64,000 bases of DNA, taken from Neorhizobium galegae (GTDB lineage: Bacteria > Pseudomonadota > Alphaproteobacteria > Rhizobiales > Rhizobiaceae). Made by a program: the position numbers and the translations under genes. Shown one piece after another: positions 25,275 through 34,183 of this stretch; the stretch's first letter is position 1; the number at the start of each line of letters is the position of its first letter. The notes beneath the pieces are model-generated. The model ran no database searches, was not told the DNA's origin, and saw only the letters and a list, made by a program, of their open reading frames with translations. The DNA is taken from NCBI RefSeq assembly GCF_021391675.1, contig NZ_CP090095.1:2175501-2239500 (forward strand). Reading direction: 5' to 3'.

Positions 25275-26660
25275 ATGACTTATGATGTCGCCGTCGTCGG
25301 TTCCGGTTTTTCCGCAATCGCCCTTACCATCAATCTCCTTCGTTTCCTGCCGGCCTCCGCATCGATCGCTGTGGTCGGCGATGATCCCGGCTTCGGGCGG
25401 GGCACCGCCTACCGTACCGAATTTTACCTGCACCGCCTCAATGTGCCGGCGGCGCGGATGAGCGTGTTTCCGGATCGGCCGGACGATTTCGTCGAATGGC
25501 TGCGCCGCCAGGGCAAGGCGGCCTTTCCGGAGGATTTCGCCTCTCGCGGCGACTACGGCCTTTACCTGCGCGACACGCTGGCCTCGTTGCTGAGGCCCCG
25601 CGAGCGGCGGGCGCATGTGGATTTCATCCGGGCCAAGGCCACCGCCTGCGTCCACTGCGAACAGGACGGGCTCGTCTTCCGTCTCGACAATGGCGGCGAG
25701 TTGCGCGCCCGTACCGTTATCCTTGCGCTCGGCGTCGGCAACGCCGATCTGCCTCTGCCGAAGGATCGCATCGATGCGGCCGTCCGCGCCCGAACCATCG
25801 ACAATCCCTGGCGGCTCGGCTGGCTGTCGCGCGTCGGACGCACCGACGAACTCTGTATCTTCGGCTCAGGCCTGACGATGATCGACCAGGTCCTGTCGCT
25901 GCGCGCCCAGGGCCATCGCGGCCGCATCCATGTCCTGTCGCGGCGCGGACTGGTGCCGCATCCGCATCCGACACGGCGCGCCGCCCCGGTCACGCCGGAC
26001 CTGCCCGATACCCGAGAGATCAGCGCGCTGCTTCACGCTTTGCGCCGGCGGGTGGAGAACGGTGCCGACTGGCGGGGTGTCGTCGATGGCCTGCGACCGC
26101 AGACCCAGGCCTTGTGGCAGAGCCTCAGTGCCGATCAGCGTTCCCGTTTCCTTCGGCACGCGCTCGCCTGGTGGAATGTCCACCGCCATCGTATCGCGCC
26201 GGAGGTGTTTGCGCGCTTCGACGCGCTTCTGAAGGATGGCACGGTGATCGTGCATGCAGGCTTCCTCCGCTCGATCGACAGGGAAGGCGAGGGTGCGCGT
26301 GTCCAGTTCAGGCAGCGGGGCACGCCGGACATCGTCTCCCTCCATGCCGACTGGATCGTCAACTGCACAGGCATGGAGCGCGCCGGCATCGGCCATTCGC
26401 CGCTGCTGAGCGAGATGCGCAATCGACAGATGATCTCCATGGACGAACTCGGACTTGGCATTTCCGTCGACCGGCAGTCTCGGGTTCTCGACCCGGACGG
26501 CCGGCCGCAGCCGGGCCTGTTTGCAGCCGGAGCGCTGACGGCCGGCCAGTTCTGGGAGATCACGGCGGTGCCGGATATCCGTCTTCAGGCGAAGGCGCTT
26601 GCCGAAGAGATCACGACCCAGATCGCCCGCGCTGCGCCGCGGACGGCCCGCATCGCGTGA
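25275..26660 (+). CDS. FAD/NAD(P)-binding protein (COG4529-like)
   Basis: 461 aa. An N-terminal Rossmann motif VAVVGSGFSAIALT binds the adenine dinucleotide; FGRGTAY is the second conserved feature of this family, in which it introduces the FAD site. A second nucleotide-binding fold follows at about 200 (CIFGSGLTMID) and VNCTGMER near 370 is the flavoprotein ATG-like motif. The C-terminus has GLFAAGALTAGQFWE, the usual final FAD contact. GAGGAG lies 8 bases before the ATG at 25275; a GTG at 25266 is less likely. Members act as oxidoreductases or amine-type monooxygenases, but no substrate is assigned. Confidence 0.82.
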   Translation: MTYDVAVVGSGFSAIALTINLLRFLPASASIAVVGDDPGFGRGTAYRTEFYLHRLNVPAARMSVFPDRPDDFVEWLRRQGKAAFPEDFASRGDYGLYLRDTLASLLRPRERRAHVDFIRAKATACVHCEQDGLVFRLDNGGELRARTVILALGVGNADLPLPKDRIDAAVRARTIDNPWRLGWLSRVGRTDELCIFGSGLTMIDQVLSLRAQGHRGRIHVLSRRGLVPHPHPTRRAAPVTPDLPDTREISALLHALRRRVENGADWRGVVDGLRPQTQALWQSLSADQRSRFLRHALAWWNVHRHRIAPEVFARFDALLKDGTVIVHAGFLRSIDREGEGARVQFRQRGTPDIVSLHADWIVNCTGMERAGIGHSPLLSEMRNRQMISMDELGLGISVDRQSRVLDPDGRPQPGLFAAGALTAGQFWEITAVPDIRLQAKALAEEITTQIARAAPRTARIA

Positions 26661-26777
26661 TCAGGTATTCCCTGAGCATGATTTTCTCCTGACTGGATAT
26701 CTGCGGCAGGTTCCTTGCTTTCATGCTGCGGTACCCACGCTAATCTGGAGAAAGTCATTGCGCAGAGAGGAATTTCC

Positions 26778-27329
26778 ATGGCCCTGAAACTCGTCGGTCT
26801 TGCGGGTAGCTATAACCGCCCATCCAAGACCTTTGCGCTGGTCGAACACATCGCTTCCGTGGCGGCCGAGCGTTATGGATTCGATGTCCGGCTTCACGAC
26901 CTCACCGATGTCGGGCCGTCTCTCGGTCAGGCACAACGCCAGGGCGATCTCGACGAAGCAGCCGCCAAGGTGCTCGCCGATGTGGTGGAGGCCGATTTCC
27001 TGATCGTCGGTTCGCCGACCTACAAGGGCAGCTATCCCGGCCTGTTCAAACATTTCATCGATCTGATCGATCCGGAACAACTGCGTGCCAAGCCGATCCT
27101 GATCACCGCAACCGGCGGCGGCGACCGGCACGCGCTGATGGTCGAACATCAGCTTCGACCGCTTTTCGGCTTCTTCATGGCCCATACATTGCCGACGGCC
27201 GTCTACGCGTCCGATCGCGATTTCGTCGATTATCGGATCGTCTCGGAGTCCCTGCAGCAACGGATCGGCTTTGCCGTCGGCGAGCTTGCCGCCTTCTTCC
27301 CCGTCCGGGAACTCGCTGCCGCCGAGTAA
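26778..27329 (+). CDS. NADPH-dependent FMN reductase (MsuE/SsuE-type)
   Basis: 183 aa flavodoxin-like FMN reductase. The N-terminal LVGLAGSYNRPSKTFALV phosphate-binding loop and VGSPTYKGSYPGLFKHFIDL are hallmarks of the FMN reductases that feed two-component sulfonate monooxygenases (MsuE, SsuE). AGAGAGG lies 8 bases before the ATG at 26778. No SsuD/MsuD monooxygenase is adjacent, so the partner is unknown; the FAD protein just upstream on the same strand (117-bp gap) could be related. Cytoplasmic. Confidence 0.82.
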   Translation: MALKLVGLAGSYNRPSKTFALVEHIASVAAERYGFDVRLHDLTDVGPSLGQAQRQGDLDEAAAKVLADVVEADFLIVGSPTYKGSYPGLFKHFIDLIDPEQLRAKPILITATGGGDRHALMVEHQLRPLFGFFMAHTLPTAVYASDRDFVDYRIVSESLQQRIGFAVGELAAFFPVRELAAAE

Positions 27330-27389
27330 CTTTACTTTCGCCGGATTTGTCGTCATCAATCCCCGCCATCGCAATCCGGAGGGGAACGC

Positions 27390-27881
27390 ATGACGATCGA
27401 AGAAGACATGGCGAAGATCGCGGAACAGGAAAAGGCACTGGTCTTCGACCGGTTCGACCTGACCACTGCCTGGGACCTCGGATCGCTGCTGCGCCACATG
27501 GCCGTCGAGCGAGGCCTGAGCGTCGTCATCGACGTGCGGCTGCATTCGATGCCGGCCTTCTATACGGCATTGCCGGGCACGACGGCAGACAACGAAAACT
27601 GGGTACGCCGCAAGCGCAATTTGGTGTTCCGCTTTTTCCAATCGAGCTATGCAATCGGGCGGAAGCTCGAGCTCCAGGGCGATACGGTGGAAAGCCGATA
27701 TGGTATTTCCGCAGCGGACCACGCGCCGCACGGCGGCAGCTTTCCGATCAAGGTCGCCGGTGTCGGCTGCATCGGGGCGGTGACGGTGTCGGGCCTGCCG
27801 CAGCGCGAGGATCATAACATGGTCGTCGAAGCCCTTGCCCGGATGACCGGCAAGGATATCTCCGCACTCCGTCTCGACTAA
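27390..27881 (+). CDS. UPF0303 / heme-degrading-domain family protein
   Basis: 163 aa, GlcG/HbpS-like fold of the UPF0303 family. Conserved parts seen are the N-terminal ALVFDRFDLTTAWDLGS, DNENWVRRKRN and the C-terminal HGGSFPIKV with VGCIGAVTVSGLPQREDH. HbpS relatives bind heme in Streptomyces, but for UPF0303 proteins themselves the role is unproven. GGAGGGGAACGC precedes the ATG at 27390. It is followed by the DUF924 gene after 11 bp, so the two are likely co-transcribed. Confidence 0.85.
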   Translation: MTIEEDMAKIAEQEKALVFDRFDLTTAWDLGSLLRHMAVERGLSVVIDVRLHSMPAFYTALPGTTADNENWVRRKRNLVFRFFQSSYAIGRKLELQGDTVESRYGISAADHAPHGGSFPIKVAGVGCIGAVTVSGLPQREDHNMVVEALARMTGKDISALRLD

Positions 27882-27892
27882 GGAGATATGCC

Positions 27893-28450
27893 ATGGCGCA
27901 GGCCGACATAAAAACCCCCGAGGAAGTTTTTACCTTCTGGTTCAGGGAACTGACCCGCAAGGACTGGTTTGAGAAGAACGAGGCGCTCGACGAGGCGATG
28001 CGCCGGCATTTCGCGGCCACTCATCTTTCGCTTGCCCGCGGCGAGCTCGACGCCTGGCGGACGTCGCCGGAAAACCGGCTCGCGGCGGTGATCGTGCTCG
28101 ACCAGCTTTCCCGCAACCTCTATCGCGGCACTCCGCTTGCCTTTGCAACGGATTGGCTGGCTTTGCGTGAGGCCAGACTGGCGATCGAAGCTGGTGCGGA
28201 TATGGCTGTCCTGCCCGAGCAGCGCGGCTTCTTCTATCTTCCCTTCGAACATTCGGAGACGCTTGCCGATCAGGATCGGTCGGTTGAACTGTTCGCGTTG
28301 CTGGGTGATGCGGAATATCGGGATTATGCGGAACGTCACCGTGCGGTGATCCGCGAATTTGGCCGTTTCCCGCATCGCAATGCACTGCTCGGCCGGGAAT
28401 CGACCGCCGCCGAACTCGAATATCTTGCCAAGCCCGGCGCCGGTTTCTGA
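27893..28450 (+). CDS. DUF924 family protein
   Basis: 185 aa, helical, TPR-like DUF924 protein. Family landmarks are the N-terminal EEVFTFWF followed by KDWF, RLAAVIVLDQLSRNLYRGTP and YLPFEHSE, and the end GRFPHRNALLGR. Structures show helical repeats but there is no known activity. AAGGAGA lies 5 bases before the ATG. It lies immediately downstream of the UPF0303 gene; it is convergent with the GlsB-like gene (11 bp). Confidence 0.9.
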   Translation: MAQADIKTPEEVFTFWFRELTRKDWFEKNEALDEAMRRHFAATHLSLARGELDAWRTSPENRLAAVIVLDQLSRNLYRGTPLAFATDWLALREARLAIEAGADMAVLPEQRGFFYLPFEHSETLADQDRSVELFALLGDAEYRDYAERHRAVIREFGRFPHRNALLGRESTAAELEYLAKPGAGF

Positions 28451-28461
28451 TCTTGAAATAA

Positions 28462-28713
28462 TTATCGGCGGAACATGCGGGCGACGGCGATCAGGATGCA
28501 TGCACCGATGAAACCGGCGATCAGGTAGCCGATCCAGCCGCCGAGCGCGACGCCGAAGACTCCGAGAATGGCATTGGCAATGATGGCGCCGACAATGCCC
28601 AGAATGATGTTCATGATCAAGCCCATGTCGCTTTTCATGAACTTTTCTGCGAGCCAGCCGGCAATGCCGCCGATGATGATGGCTGCGATCCAGCCGATAC
28701 CTGCCTGTTCCAT
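28462..28713 (-). CDS. GlsB/YeaQ/YmgE family stress-response membrane protein
   Basis: 83 aa with three glycine-rich membrane segments (WIAAIIIGGIAGWLAE; MNIILGIVGAIIANAILGV; YLIAGFIGACILIAVA) and the basic end RMFRR, the pattern of transglycosylase-associated stress proteins of the inner membrane. Family members are induced by general stress in many bacteria. A full EcfG-type promoter lies 31-56 bp upstream and GAGG precedes the ATG. The general stress sigma factor is therefore the likely regulator. Confidence 0.9.
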   Translation of the reverse strand: MEQAGIGWIAAIIIGGIAGWLAEKFMKSDMGLIMNIILGIVGAIIANAILGVFGVALGGWIGYLIAGFIGACILIAVARMFRR

Positions 28714-28744
28714 GACTTACCCTCAATGATTGTTGGGACGGGGA

Positions 28745-28769
28745 AACGCGAAGAAATGTTCCAGGTTCC
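28745..28769 (-). promoter_or_regulatory. EcfG (general stress sigma) promoter of the GlsB-like gene
   Basis: On the minus strand GGAAC (28769-28765) is followed by 16 bases and CGTT (28748-28745). This equals the published alphaproteobacterial EcfG/RpoE2 consensus GGAAC-N16/17-CGTT. The expected start of transcription is about 25 bases before the gene. The -35 element is part of one arm of the long inverted repeat at 28760-28798. Confidence 0.75.
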
Positions 28770-28798
28770 GGGAATTGGAACAATTCCCGGAACCTGGA
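28760..28798. repeat. perfect 18-bp inverted repeat between divergent genes
   Basis: CCAGGTTCCGGGAATTG (28761-28777) pairs with 28781-28797 around a 3-base loop, plus one flanking T-A pair. There is no T-run and it lies between two divergent genes, so it is not an ordinary terminator. It overlaps the -35 of the GlsB-like gene. Possible operator, attenuating hairpin, or part of an RNA. Confidence 0.85.
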
Positions 28799-28877
28799 CT
28801 CCAGCATTCCTTTTCTTCGCCCAGAAGTCACTCTATTTTCGCCGACGAATCCGATCGAAAGACAAAAGAGCAGACAT

Positions 28878-31358
28878 TTGACAGAACTTCCCACGACCGG
28901 CCCTTCAACCATCCAGCGGATAACCCGCGTGCTCTTCGCAGCACTCATGATCGCCGCCGTCCAGCTGGGCTCGCCGTCGCATGTGTTCGCCCAGACGCAA
29001 CAGCAGGCACAGGGACAGCGCCAGGAGCAGGTGCCACCCGACGTCACCCTCGATTCGATCAATTCGGACATGAAGGGTAAGATCGACACGATCCGTCAGC
29101 AGCTCGATAGCTTCCGCAACCGGATCCAAAGCGACGCCGATGACGATGCACGTCTTGCGGAACTCAGGGTCCAGGCGGAAACGATCGTCGGTGAAATGCG
29201 CTCGGCCTCGGATGCCATGCGCACCCGCGTCGAACAGATCCAGGCCCGGCTCAAGAGCCTCGGCGAGGCGCCGGCAGCCGGCCAGCCTCCGGAAGCGCCC
29301 GCGGTCGTCGAAGAGCGCAACCGGCTGCTGAACGAGCGCTCAGAGCTCAATCTTATCGTCGATGACGCTGGCCAGCTTTCCAACAGCGCGAACCAGGTCG
29401 CCAACACGATCACCAATCTGCGCCGCACGCTGTTTACCCAGACGCTGTTTCGCCACACCGAGCTGTCGGGCGAATTGTTCGCCGATGCCGGCCACGCGTT
29501 CGTCGCCGAGGTCAGGAATTTCGGCTCCACCTTCAGCGGCTGGATCAGTTTCGTATGGAAATTCAAGAAGCTGCAGCTGCTGGGCGCTCTGGCGCTGTCG
29601 CTCGGCGCGGCCATGCTCTTCCTGTCCGGAGGATACCGGCTGTTCGGGCGCTTCATCCGGCGAAGCGACCATGAGCATCCCTCCTACATCCGGCGTCTGT
29701 CGGTGGCGTTCTGGTCGACGGTCATCCAGACCGTGTCGCTGGCGGCCTTCCTGGTCGCTTCCTTCCTGTTCCTCGACGGCTTCAACGTGCTCAGGACGGA
29801 TATCACGCCGATCGTGGTGACCTTCTTCGGCTTCGTCTGGTTCGTCAATTTCGTCTGGAAGCTCACCTATGGCGTATTGGCGCCGGGCGAGCCGGAATGG
29901 CGGCTCGTCCGCATCACCAATCGCGGTGCCCGCCTGCTGACGCTCGCCGTGCTCGCCATGGCGATCGTCAACGGGCTCGACTATCTGCTCGGCGCGATCA
30001 GCGAGGCGCTGAATTCGCCGCTGGTTCTGACCATCGTCAAAAGCCTGCTCGCGTCGGTGACCATCGGCCTGATCCTGATTGCCATCTCCTTCGTCCAGCC
30101 GCGGCTTGTCGAGGGTGAGGATCCCGATGGGCCTGGACATCGGTGGCCGCGCTTCTTTCCGCTGTTCCTTCGTATCATGGGCCTGCTCCTGATCCTGTCG
30201 GTGCTGACGGGATATGTGGGGCTTGCCCGGTTCGCTTCGACCCAGATCGTGCTGACCGGTGCGGTGATCGTGCTGATCTATATCGGGCTCCTGTCAGGCA
30301 GGGCGGTTTCGAAACAGGGATCGTTCACGGATACGGCGGTCGGCCGCCGGCTCGCCGAACGCTTCAATTTCGGCGAGGTGTCCCTCGACCAGGCAGGGCT
30401 CGTGGCGGGACTGGGCATCTATGCCTTTGCGCTGGTCCTCGGCATCCCGCTCATCCTGCTGACCTGGGGCTTCCAGATCGCCGATATCGAAGCCTGGATC
30501 TACAGTTTCTTCACGCAGATCCGGATCGGCAACATCTCGATCTCGATCGTCGGCATTCTCGGCGGCATTCTGCTCTTCGGCCTCGGTTTCGTCGTCACGC
30601 GCTGGGTGCAGAAGTGGATCGACGGCAATGTGCTGGCGCGCAGCCAGGTGGATCTCGGCGTCCGCAACTCGGTCAAGACCGGTATCGGCTATCTCGGCGT
30701 CGGGCTTGCGGTGATCGTCGGCGTCTCGGCCGCGGGGATCGATCTCTCGAGCTTCGCGCTGGTTGCGTCCGCGCTGTCGGTCGGCATCGGTTTCGGTCTC
30801 CAGAATATTGTCTCGAACTTCGTGTCCGGTCTGATCCTGCTCGTCGAACGGCCGTTCAAGGTGGGCGACCATGTGGTGACCGGGGCAACGGAAGGTATCG
30901 TCAAGCGCATTTCGGTGCGCGCCACAGAGATCGAGACGTTCCGCAAGCAGTCGATCATCGTTCCGAATTCCGACCTCATCAATTCGCCGGTCGGCAACTG
31001 GACGCATCGCAACAAGATCGGGCGTTCCGAAGTGCCGGTCGCGGTGAGCCACCACACCGATCCGCAGAAGGTGATGGATATCCTTCTGGAACTGGTCGAT
31101 CAGGTGCCGGAAGTGCTGCGCAATCCGGAACCGCACGTGGAGTTCCTGAGCTTCGGTCCTTCCTCGCTCAATTTCGAACTGAGGTTCCATCTGGCCGACA
31201 TGGGCGAGGGTTTGAGAATCCGCAACAACCTGAGGATCGCCATCCTCAGGCGGTTCAAGGAGGAGGGGATCGATATCCCGTTCCCGCAGCAGGAAATCAT
31301 CTTTCACCGGGGCAGGCCGATCCCGCAGGAGGAGCACGATGCAAGAGGGGGCGCATGA
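28878..31358 (+). CDS. large MscS family mechanosensitive channel (DUF3772-type)
   Basis: 826 aa. Signal peptide of about 39 residues (ending HVFAQ), then a periplasmic helical region at about 50-190 with coiled-coil character (DUF3772-like), around ten membrane segments, and a C-terminal MscS core from about 580. The pore/beta region shows GIGFGLQNIVSNFVSGLILL and ERPFKVGD, the family signature. The length is much greater than E. coli MscS (286 aa) and resembles MscK/YbiO-class proteins. The start is TTG at 28878, the first start in this frame; AAAAGAG precedes it. It releases solutes under osmotic downshift; the periplasmic domain may tune gating. Confidence 0.9.
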   Translation: MTELPTTGPSTIQRITRVLFAALMIAAVQLGSPSHVFAQTQQQAQGQRQEQVPPDVTLDSINSDMKGKIDTIRQQLDSFRNRIQSDADDDARLAELRVQAETIVGEMRSASDAMRTRVEQIQARLKSLGEAPAAGQPPEAPAVVEERNRLLNERSELNLIVDDAGQLSNSANQVANTITNLRRTLFTQTLFRHTELSGELFADAGHAFVAEVRNFGSTFSGWISFVWKFKKLQLLGALALSLGAAMLFLSGGYRLFGRFIRRSDHEHPSYIRRLSVAFWSTVIQTVSLAAFLVASFLFLDGFNVLRTDITPIVVTFFGFVWFVNFVWKLTYGVLAPGEPEWRLVRITNRGARLLTLAVLAMAIVNGLDYLLGAISEALNSPLVLTIVKSLLASVTIGLILIAISFVQPRLVEGEDPDGPGHRWPRFFPLFLRIMGLLLILSVLTGYVGLARFASTQIVLTGAVIVLIYIGLLSGRAVSKQGSFTDTAVGRRLAERFNFGEVSLDQAGLVAGLGIYAFALVLGIPLILLTWGFQIADIEAWIYSFFTQIRIGNISISIVGILGGILLFGLGFVVTRWVQKWIDGNVLARSQVDLGVRNSVKTGIGYLGVGLAVIVGVSAAGIDLSSFALVASALSVGIGFGLQNIVSNFVSGLILLVERPFKVGDHVVTGATEGIVKRISVRATEIETFRKQSIIVPNSDLINSPVGNWTHRNKIGRSEVPVAVSHHTDPQKVMDILLELVDQVPEVLRNPEPHVEFLSFGPSSLNFELRFHLADMGEGLRIRNNLRIAILRRFKEEGIDIPFPQQEIIFHRGRPIPQEEHDARGGA

Positions 31359-31511
31359 CCGTCCCTCCGCTCAAGCCCGCGCGGCCATTCTGATGATCGT
31401 CGCGGGCTGGCTCTTGGCATGTCGTAATCAGGCGTTTGGCCCGCCTGTCGGAATTGCATAGTCCCTGCAGTTTGCGAAAAGGCCGCACGAGGCCGAAGAG
31501 GGGTTCTTTCC

Positions 31512-34025
31512 ATGAAGACACATGCACGGGCGGTGGTGATCGGCGGCGGCGTGGTCGGTGTTTCGACGCTTTATCATCTGGCGAAAAAGGGCTGGAGCGA
31601 TGCCATCCTGATCGAACGCAAGGAATTGACCTCCGGTTCGACCTGGCACGCGGCGGGGCTTCTGCCGCTCTTCAACCTATCCTATTCGGTCGGCCAGCTG
31701 CATAAATATTCGGTGCGTTTCTATCAGGAACTACAGGAAGAAACCGGCATGAATGTCGGTTTCTCGAAAGTCTCGAACATCCGTCTCGCCCGCACCAAGG
31801 ACCGCTGGGAAGAGTACATGTATTATGCCGGGATCGCCGAGACGATCGGCGTCAAGGTCAACATCCTGACGGCGGAACAGGTGAAGGAGATCTGGCCGCT
31901 CTGCGAGACGGACGGCATTCTCGGTGCCATCCAGCATCCTGACGACGGTTATATCCAGCCGGCGGACCTCACGCAGGCGCTTGCCAAGGGTGCGCGCGAT
32001 CTCGGCGCCACGATCTATCGCAACACGACCGTCACCGCCATCGAGCAACAGCCGGACGGGCTCTGGAAGGTGACGACCGACAAGGGCGAGATATCAGCCG
32101 AGCACATCATTTCCTGTACCGGCAACTTCGCACGCAAGACCGGCGAGATGGTGGGCATCAACATTCCGGTCATCCCGGTCGAGCACCAGTATATCGTCAC
32201 CGAGCCGCATCCGGCGATCCAGGAGCGCAAGGCCAAGGGCCTGCCGGAAATGGGTGTCTTACGCGAATCGGACTCCTCCTGGTACATGCGCGAGGAGAAT
32301 GGCGGCCTGCTGCTCGGGCCTTACGAGGTCGGAGCACCCGTCTGTTACGTCGACGGTCCGTCCGACGAGAGCGAATATGAGCTCTTCAACGAGGAACTCG
32401 ACCGGCTGATGCCCTATATCGAGACCGCCATCGTGCGCGTGCCGGCCTTCGGCGATGTGGGCATCAAGAAGGTCTATAACGGCGCGATCGCCTATACGCC
32501 GGACGGCTCGCCGATCGTCGGTCCCGCGCCTGGCCTCAAGAATTTCTGGCTGAACGAAGGCCATTCCTTCGGCATCACCGCCGCCGGCGGCGCCGGCTGG
32601 CAGCTGGCGGAATGGATCGTCGATGGCGAACCCACCGTCGACATGATGGGCGTCGATCCGCGCCGCTTCGGGCCTTACGCAACGGAAGGCTACCTCATCG
32701 AGAAGAACGAAGAGGCCTATGCCAATGTTTTCACGATGCATTATCCTGACGAAGAGCGTTCCGCCGCGCGTCCCTTGAAGACGACGCCGGTCTATGACCG
32801 GCTGAAGAAGATGGGTGCCGTGTTCGGCTCCGTCTACGGCTGGGAACGCGCCAACTGGTTCGCTCCCGAAGGCTATGAAGTGCCTGCGGAAGACCTCGGC
32901 GTCGGCGTCGAGGTGCTGACCGGCCACAATCATGCGCCGGCGCTGGAAGATGGCCGTATCGTCGAAAAATGGTCCTTCCGCCGGTCGAACTATTTCGACC
33001 ACGTGGGCAACGAGGTCAAAAATGTCCACGAGAATGTCGGCGTGCTCGACATGTCGGCCTTCGCCAAGATGGAAGTGTCCGGCCCGGGAGCGCGCGCTTT
33101 CCTCGACTCGATCTTTGCCAATGCGATCCCGAAGAAGCGCGGCCGCATCGCGCTCTGCCACCTTCTGACAAAACAGGGTGGCGTGCGCTCCGAATTCACC
33201 GTCTACGAATGGGCACCGGATCGTTTCTATCTCGTGTCGGCGGGCGCCTATGAGGCACATGACCAGGATTACCTGCGTAAGCTCGCCCCGACGGATGGCT
33301 CGGTCAAGCTAACCCAGATCACCCAGAAGCTCGGCGTGCTGGTTCTGGCCGGCCCGAAGTCCCGCCAGGTCCTGAAGAAGCTCACCCGCACCAGCCTCGA
33401 CAACAAGGATTTCCCCTGGCTGTCCGGCAAGGAGATTTCCGTCGGCATGGCCTCCGCCCATGCGCTTCGCGTCAATTTCGTCGGCGAACTCGGCTGGGAA
33501 CTGCATCACCCGATCGAGATGCAGAACTATATCTTCGACAAGCTGATGGAAGCCGGCGCCGAATTCGGCATCAAGCCTTTCGGCATCCGAGCCATGCTCT
33601 CGATGTCGGTCGAGAAATCCTACCGGCTCATCCCGCGCGAAATGTCGATCGAGTACAATGCCTATGAATCCGGCCTCGACCGGTTCATCAAGACCGACAA
33701 GGAGTTTCTCGGCAAGGAAGGCCTGCTTTCCTACAAGGAAAAGGGGCTGAAGTGGAATTTCTGCACGCTGGTCATTGAGGGCGCCAATGATGTCGATGCC
33801 CGCGGTTCGGAGGCGATCTACAACGAAGATGGCGAATTGATCGGTCGCGCCACCAACGGCGCCTACGGCTGGCGTATCGGCAAGTCGTTGGCGCTTGCGA
33901 TGGTCAAACCGGGTTATGCGGAGACCGGCACCAGGCTCAGGATCAAGATTCTCGGCAGCCTCTACAACGCCAGCGTCGTGGCGGAAAGCCCGTTCGACAC
34001 CGACAATGCTGCGCTGCGGGCCTGA
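31512..34025 (+). CDS. FAD-dependent dimethylglycine dehydrogenase-like protein with GcvT domain
   Basis: 837 aa. The N-terminal DAO-type domain (about 1-400) has the dinucleotide motif VVIGGGVVGVSTLYHL, and STWHAAGLLP, the position where relatives attach FAD covalently to His. A central FAO domain follows, then GcvT-type folate-binding domains (about 460-830; FVGELGWELHHP is typical). Such enzymes oxidatively demethylate dimethylglycine or sarcosine and pass the C1 unit to tetrahydrofolate. Here it would act after a first demethylation of glycine betaine by Bmt or the corrinoid methyltransferase encoded further on. Single gene with its own terminator. The exact substrate is inferred from context. 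Confidence 0.85.
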   Translation: MKTHARAVVIGGGVVGVSTLYHLAKKGWSDAILIERKELTSGSTWHAAGLLPLFNLSYSVGQLHKYSVRFYQELQEETGMNVGFSKVSNIRLARTKDRWEEYMYYAGIAETIGVKVNILTAEQVKEIWPLCETDGILGAIQHPDDGYIQPADLTQALAKGARDLGATIYRNTTVTAIEQQPDGLWKVTTDKGEISAEHIISCTGNFARKTGEMVGINIPVIPVEHQYIVTEPHPAIQERKAKGLPEMGVLRESDSSWYMREENGGLLLGPYEVGAPVCYVDGPSDESEYELFNEELDRLMPYIETAIVRVPAFGDVGIKKVYNGAIAYTPDGSPIVGPAPGLKNFWLNEGHSFGITAAGGAGWQLAEWIVDGEPTVDMMGVDPRRFGPYATEGYLIEKNEEAYANVFTMHYPDEERSAARPLKTTPVYDRLKKMGAVFGSVYGWERANWFAPEGYEVPAEDLGVGVEVLTGHNHAPALEDGRIVEKWSFRRSNYFDHVGNEVKNVHENVGVLDMSAFAKMEVSGPGARAFLDSIFANAIPKKRGRIALCHLLTKQGGVRSEFTVYEWAPDRFYLVSAGAYEAHDQDYLRKLAPTDGSVKLTQITQKLGVLVLAGPKSRQVLKKLTRTSLDNKDFPWLSGKEISVGMASAHALRVNFVGELGWELHHPIEMQNYIFDKLMEAGAEFGIKPFGIRAMLSMSVEKSYRLIPREMSIEYNAYESGLDRFIKTDKEFLGKEGLLSYKEKGLKWNFCTLVIEGANDVDARGSEAIYNEDGELIGRATNGAYGWRIGKSLALAMVKPGYAETGTRLRIKILGSLYNASVVAESPFDTDNAALRA

Positions 34026-34059
34026 AAACCGGCTAAAAGTAAGAAGTCATTGACGTTAG

Positions 34060-34090
34060 CGGGCGGTCTTCGGGCCGCCCGTACCGTTTT
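34060..34090 (+). terminator. intrinsic terminator after the dimethylglycine dehydrogenase-like gene
   Basis: A 9-bp stem with one G-T pair (34060-34068 with 34073-34081) closes on a TTCG tetraloop and is followed by TACCGTTTT. The U-tract is modest. Confidence 0.7.
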
Positions 34091-34113
34091 GATACCGTAG
34101 TGCGGCTCCGATT

Positions 34114-34132
34114 AACGGTTCTGCAAACCGTT
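34114..34132. promoter_or_regulatory. inverted repeat upstream of the double-receiver gene
   Basis: AACGGTT (34114-34120) and AACCGTT (34126-34132) flank CTGCA, about 52 bp before the start codon. The upstream TTAACGGT also resembles a CtrA half-site only loosely. Candidate operator. Confidence 0.3.
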
Positions 34133-34183
34133 TCCACTAGGGATGTTATCAGAGGGGATAATATCTTATTCGATAGGGGCACC

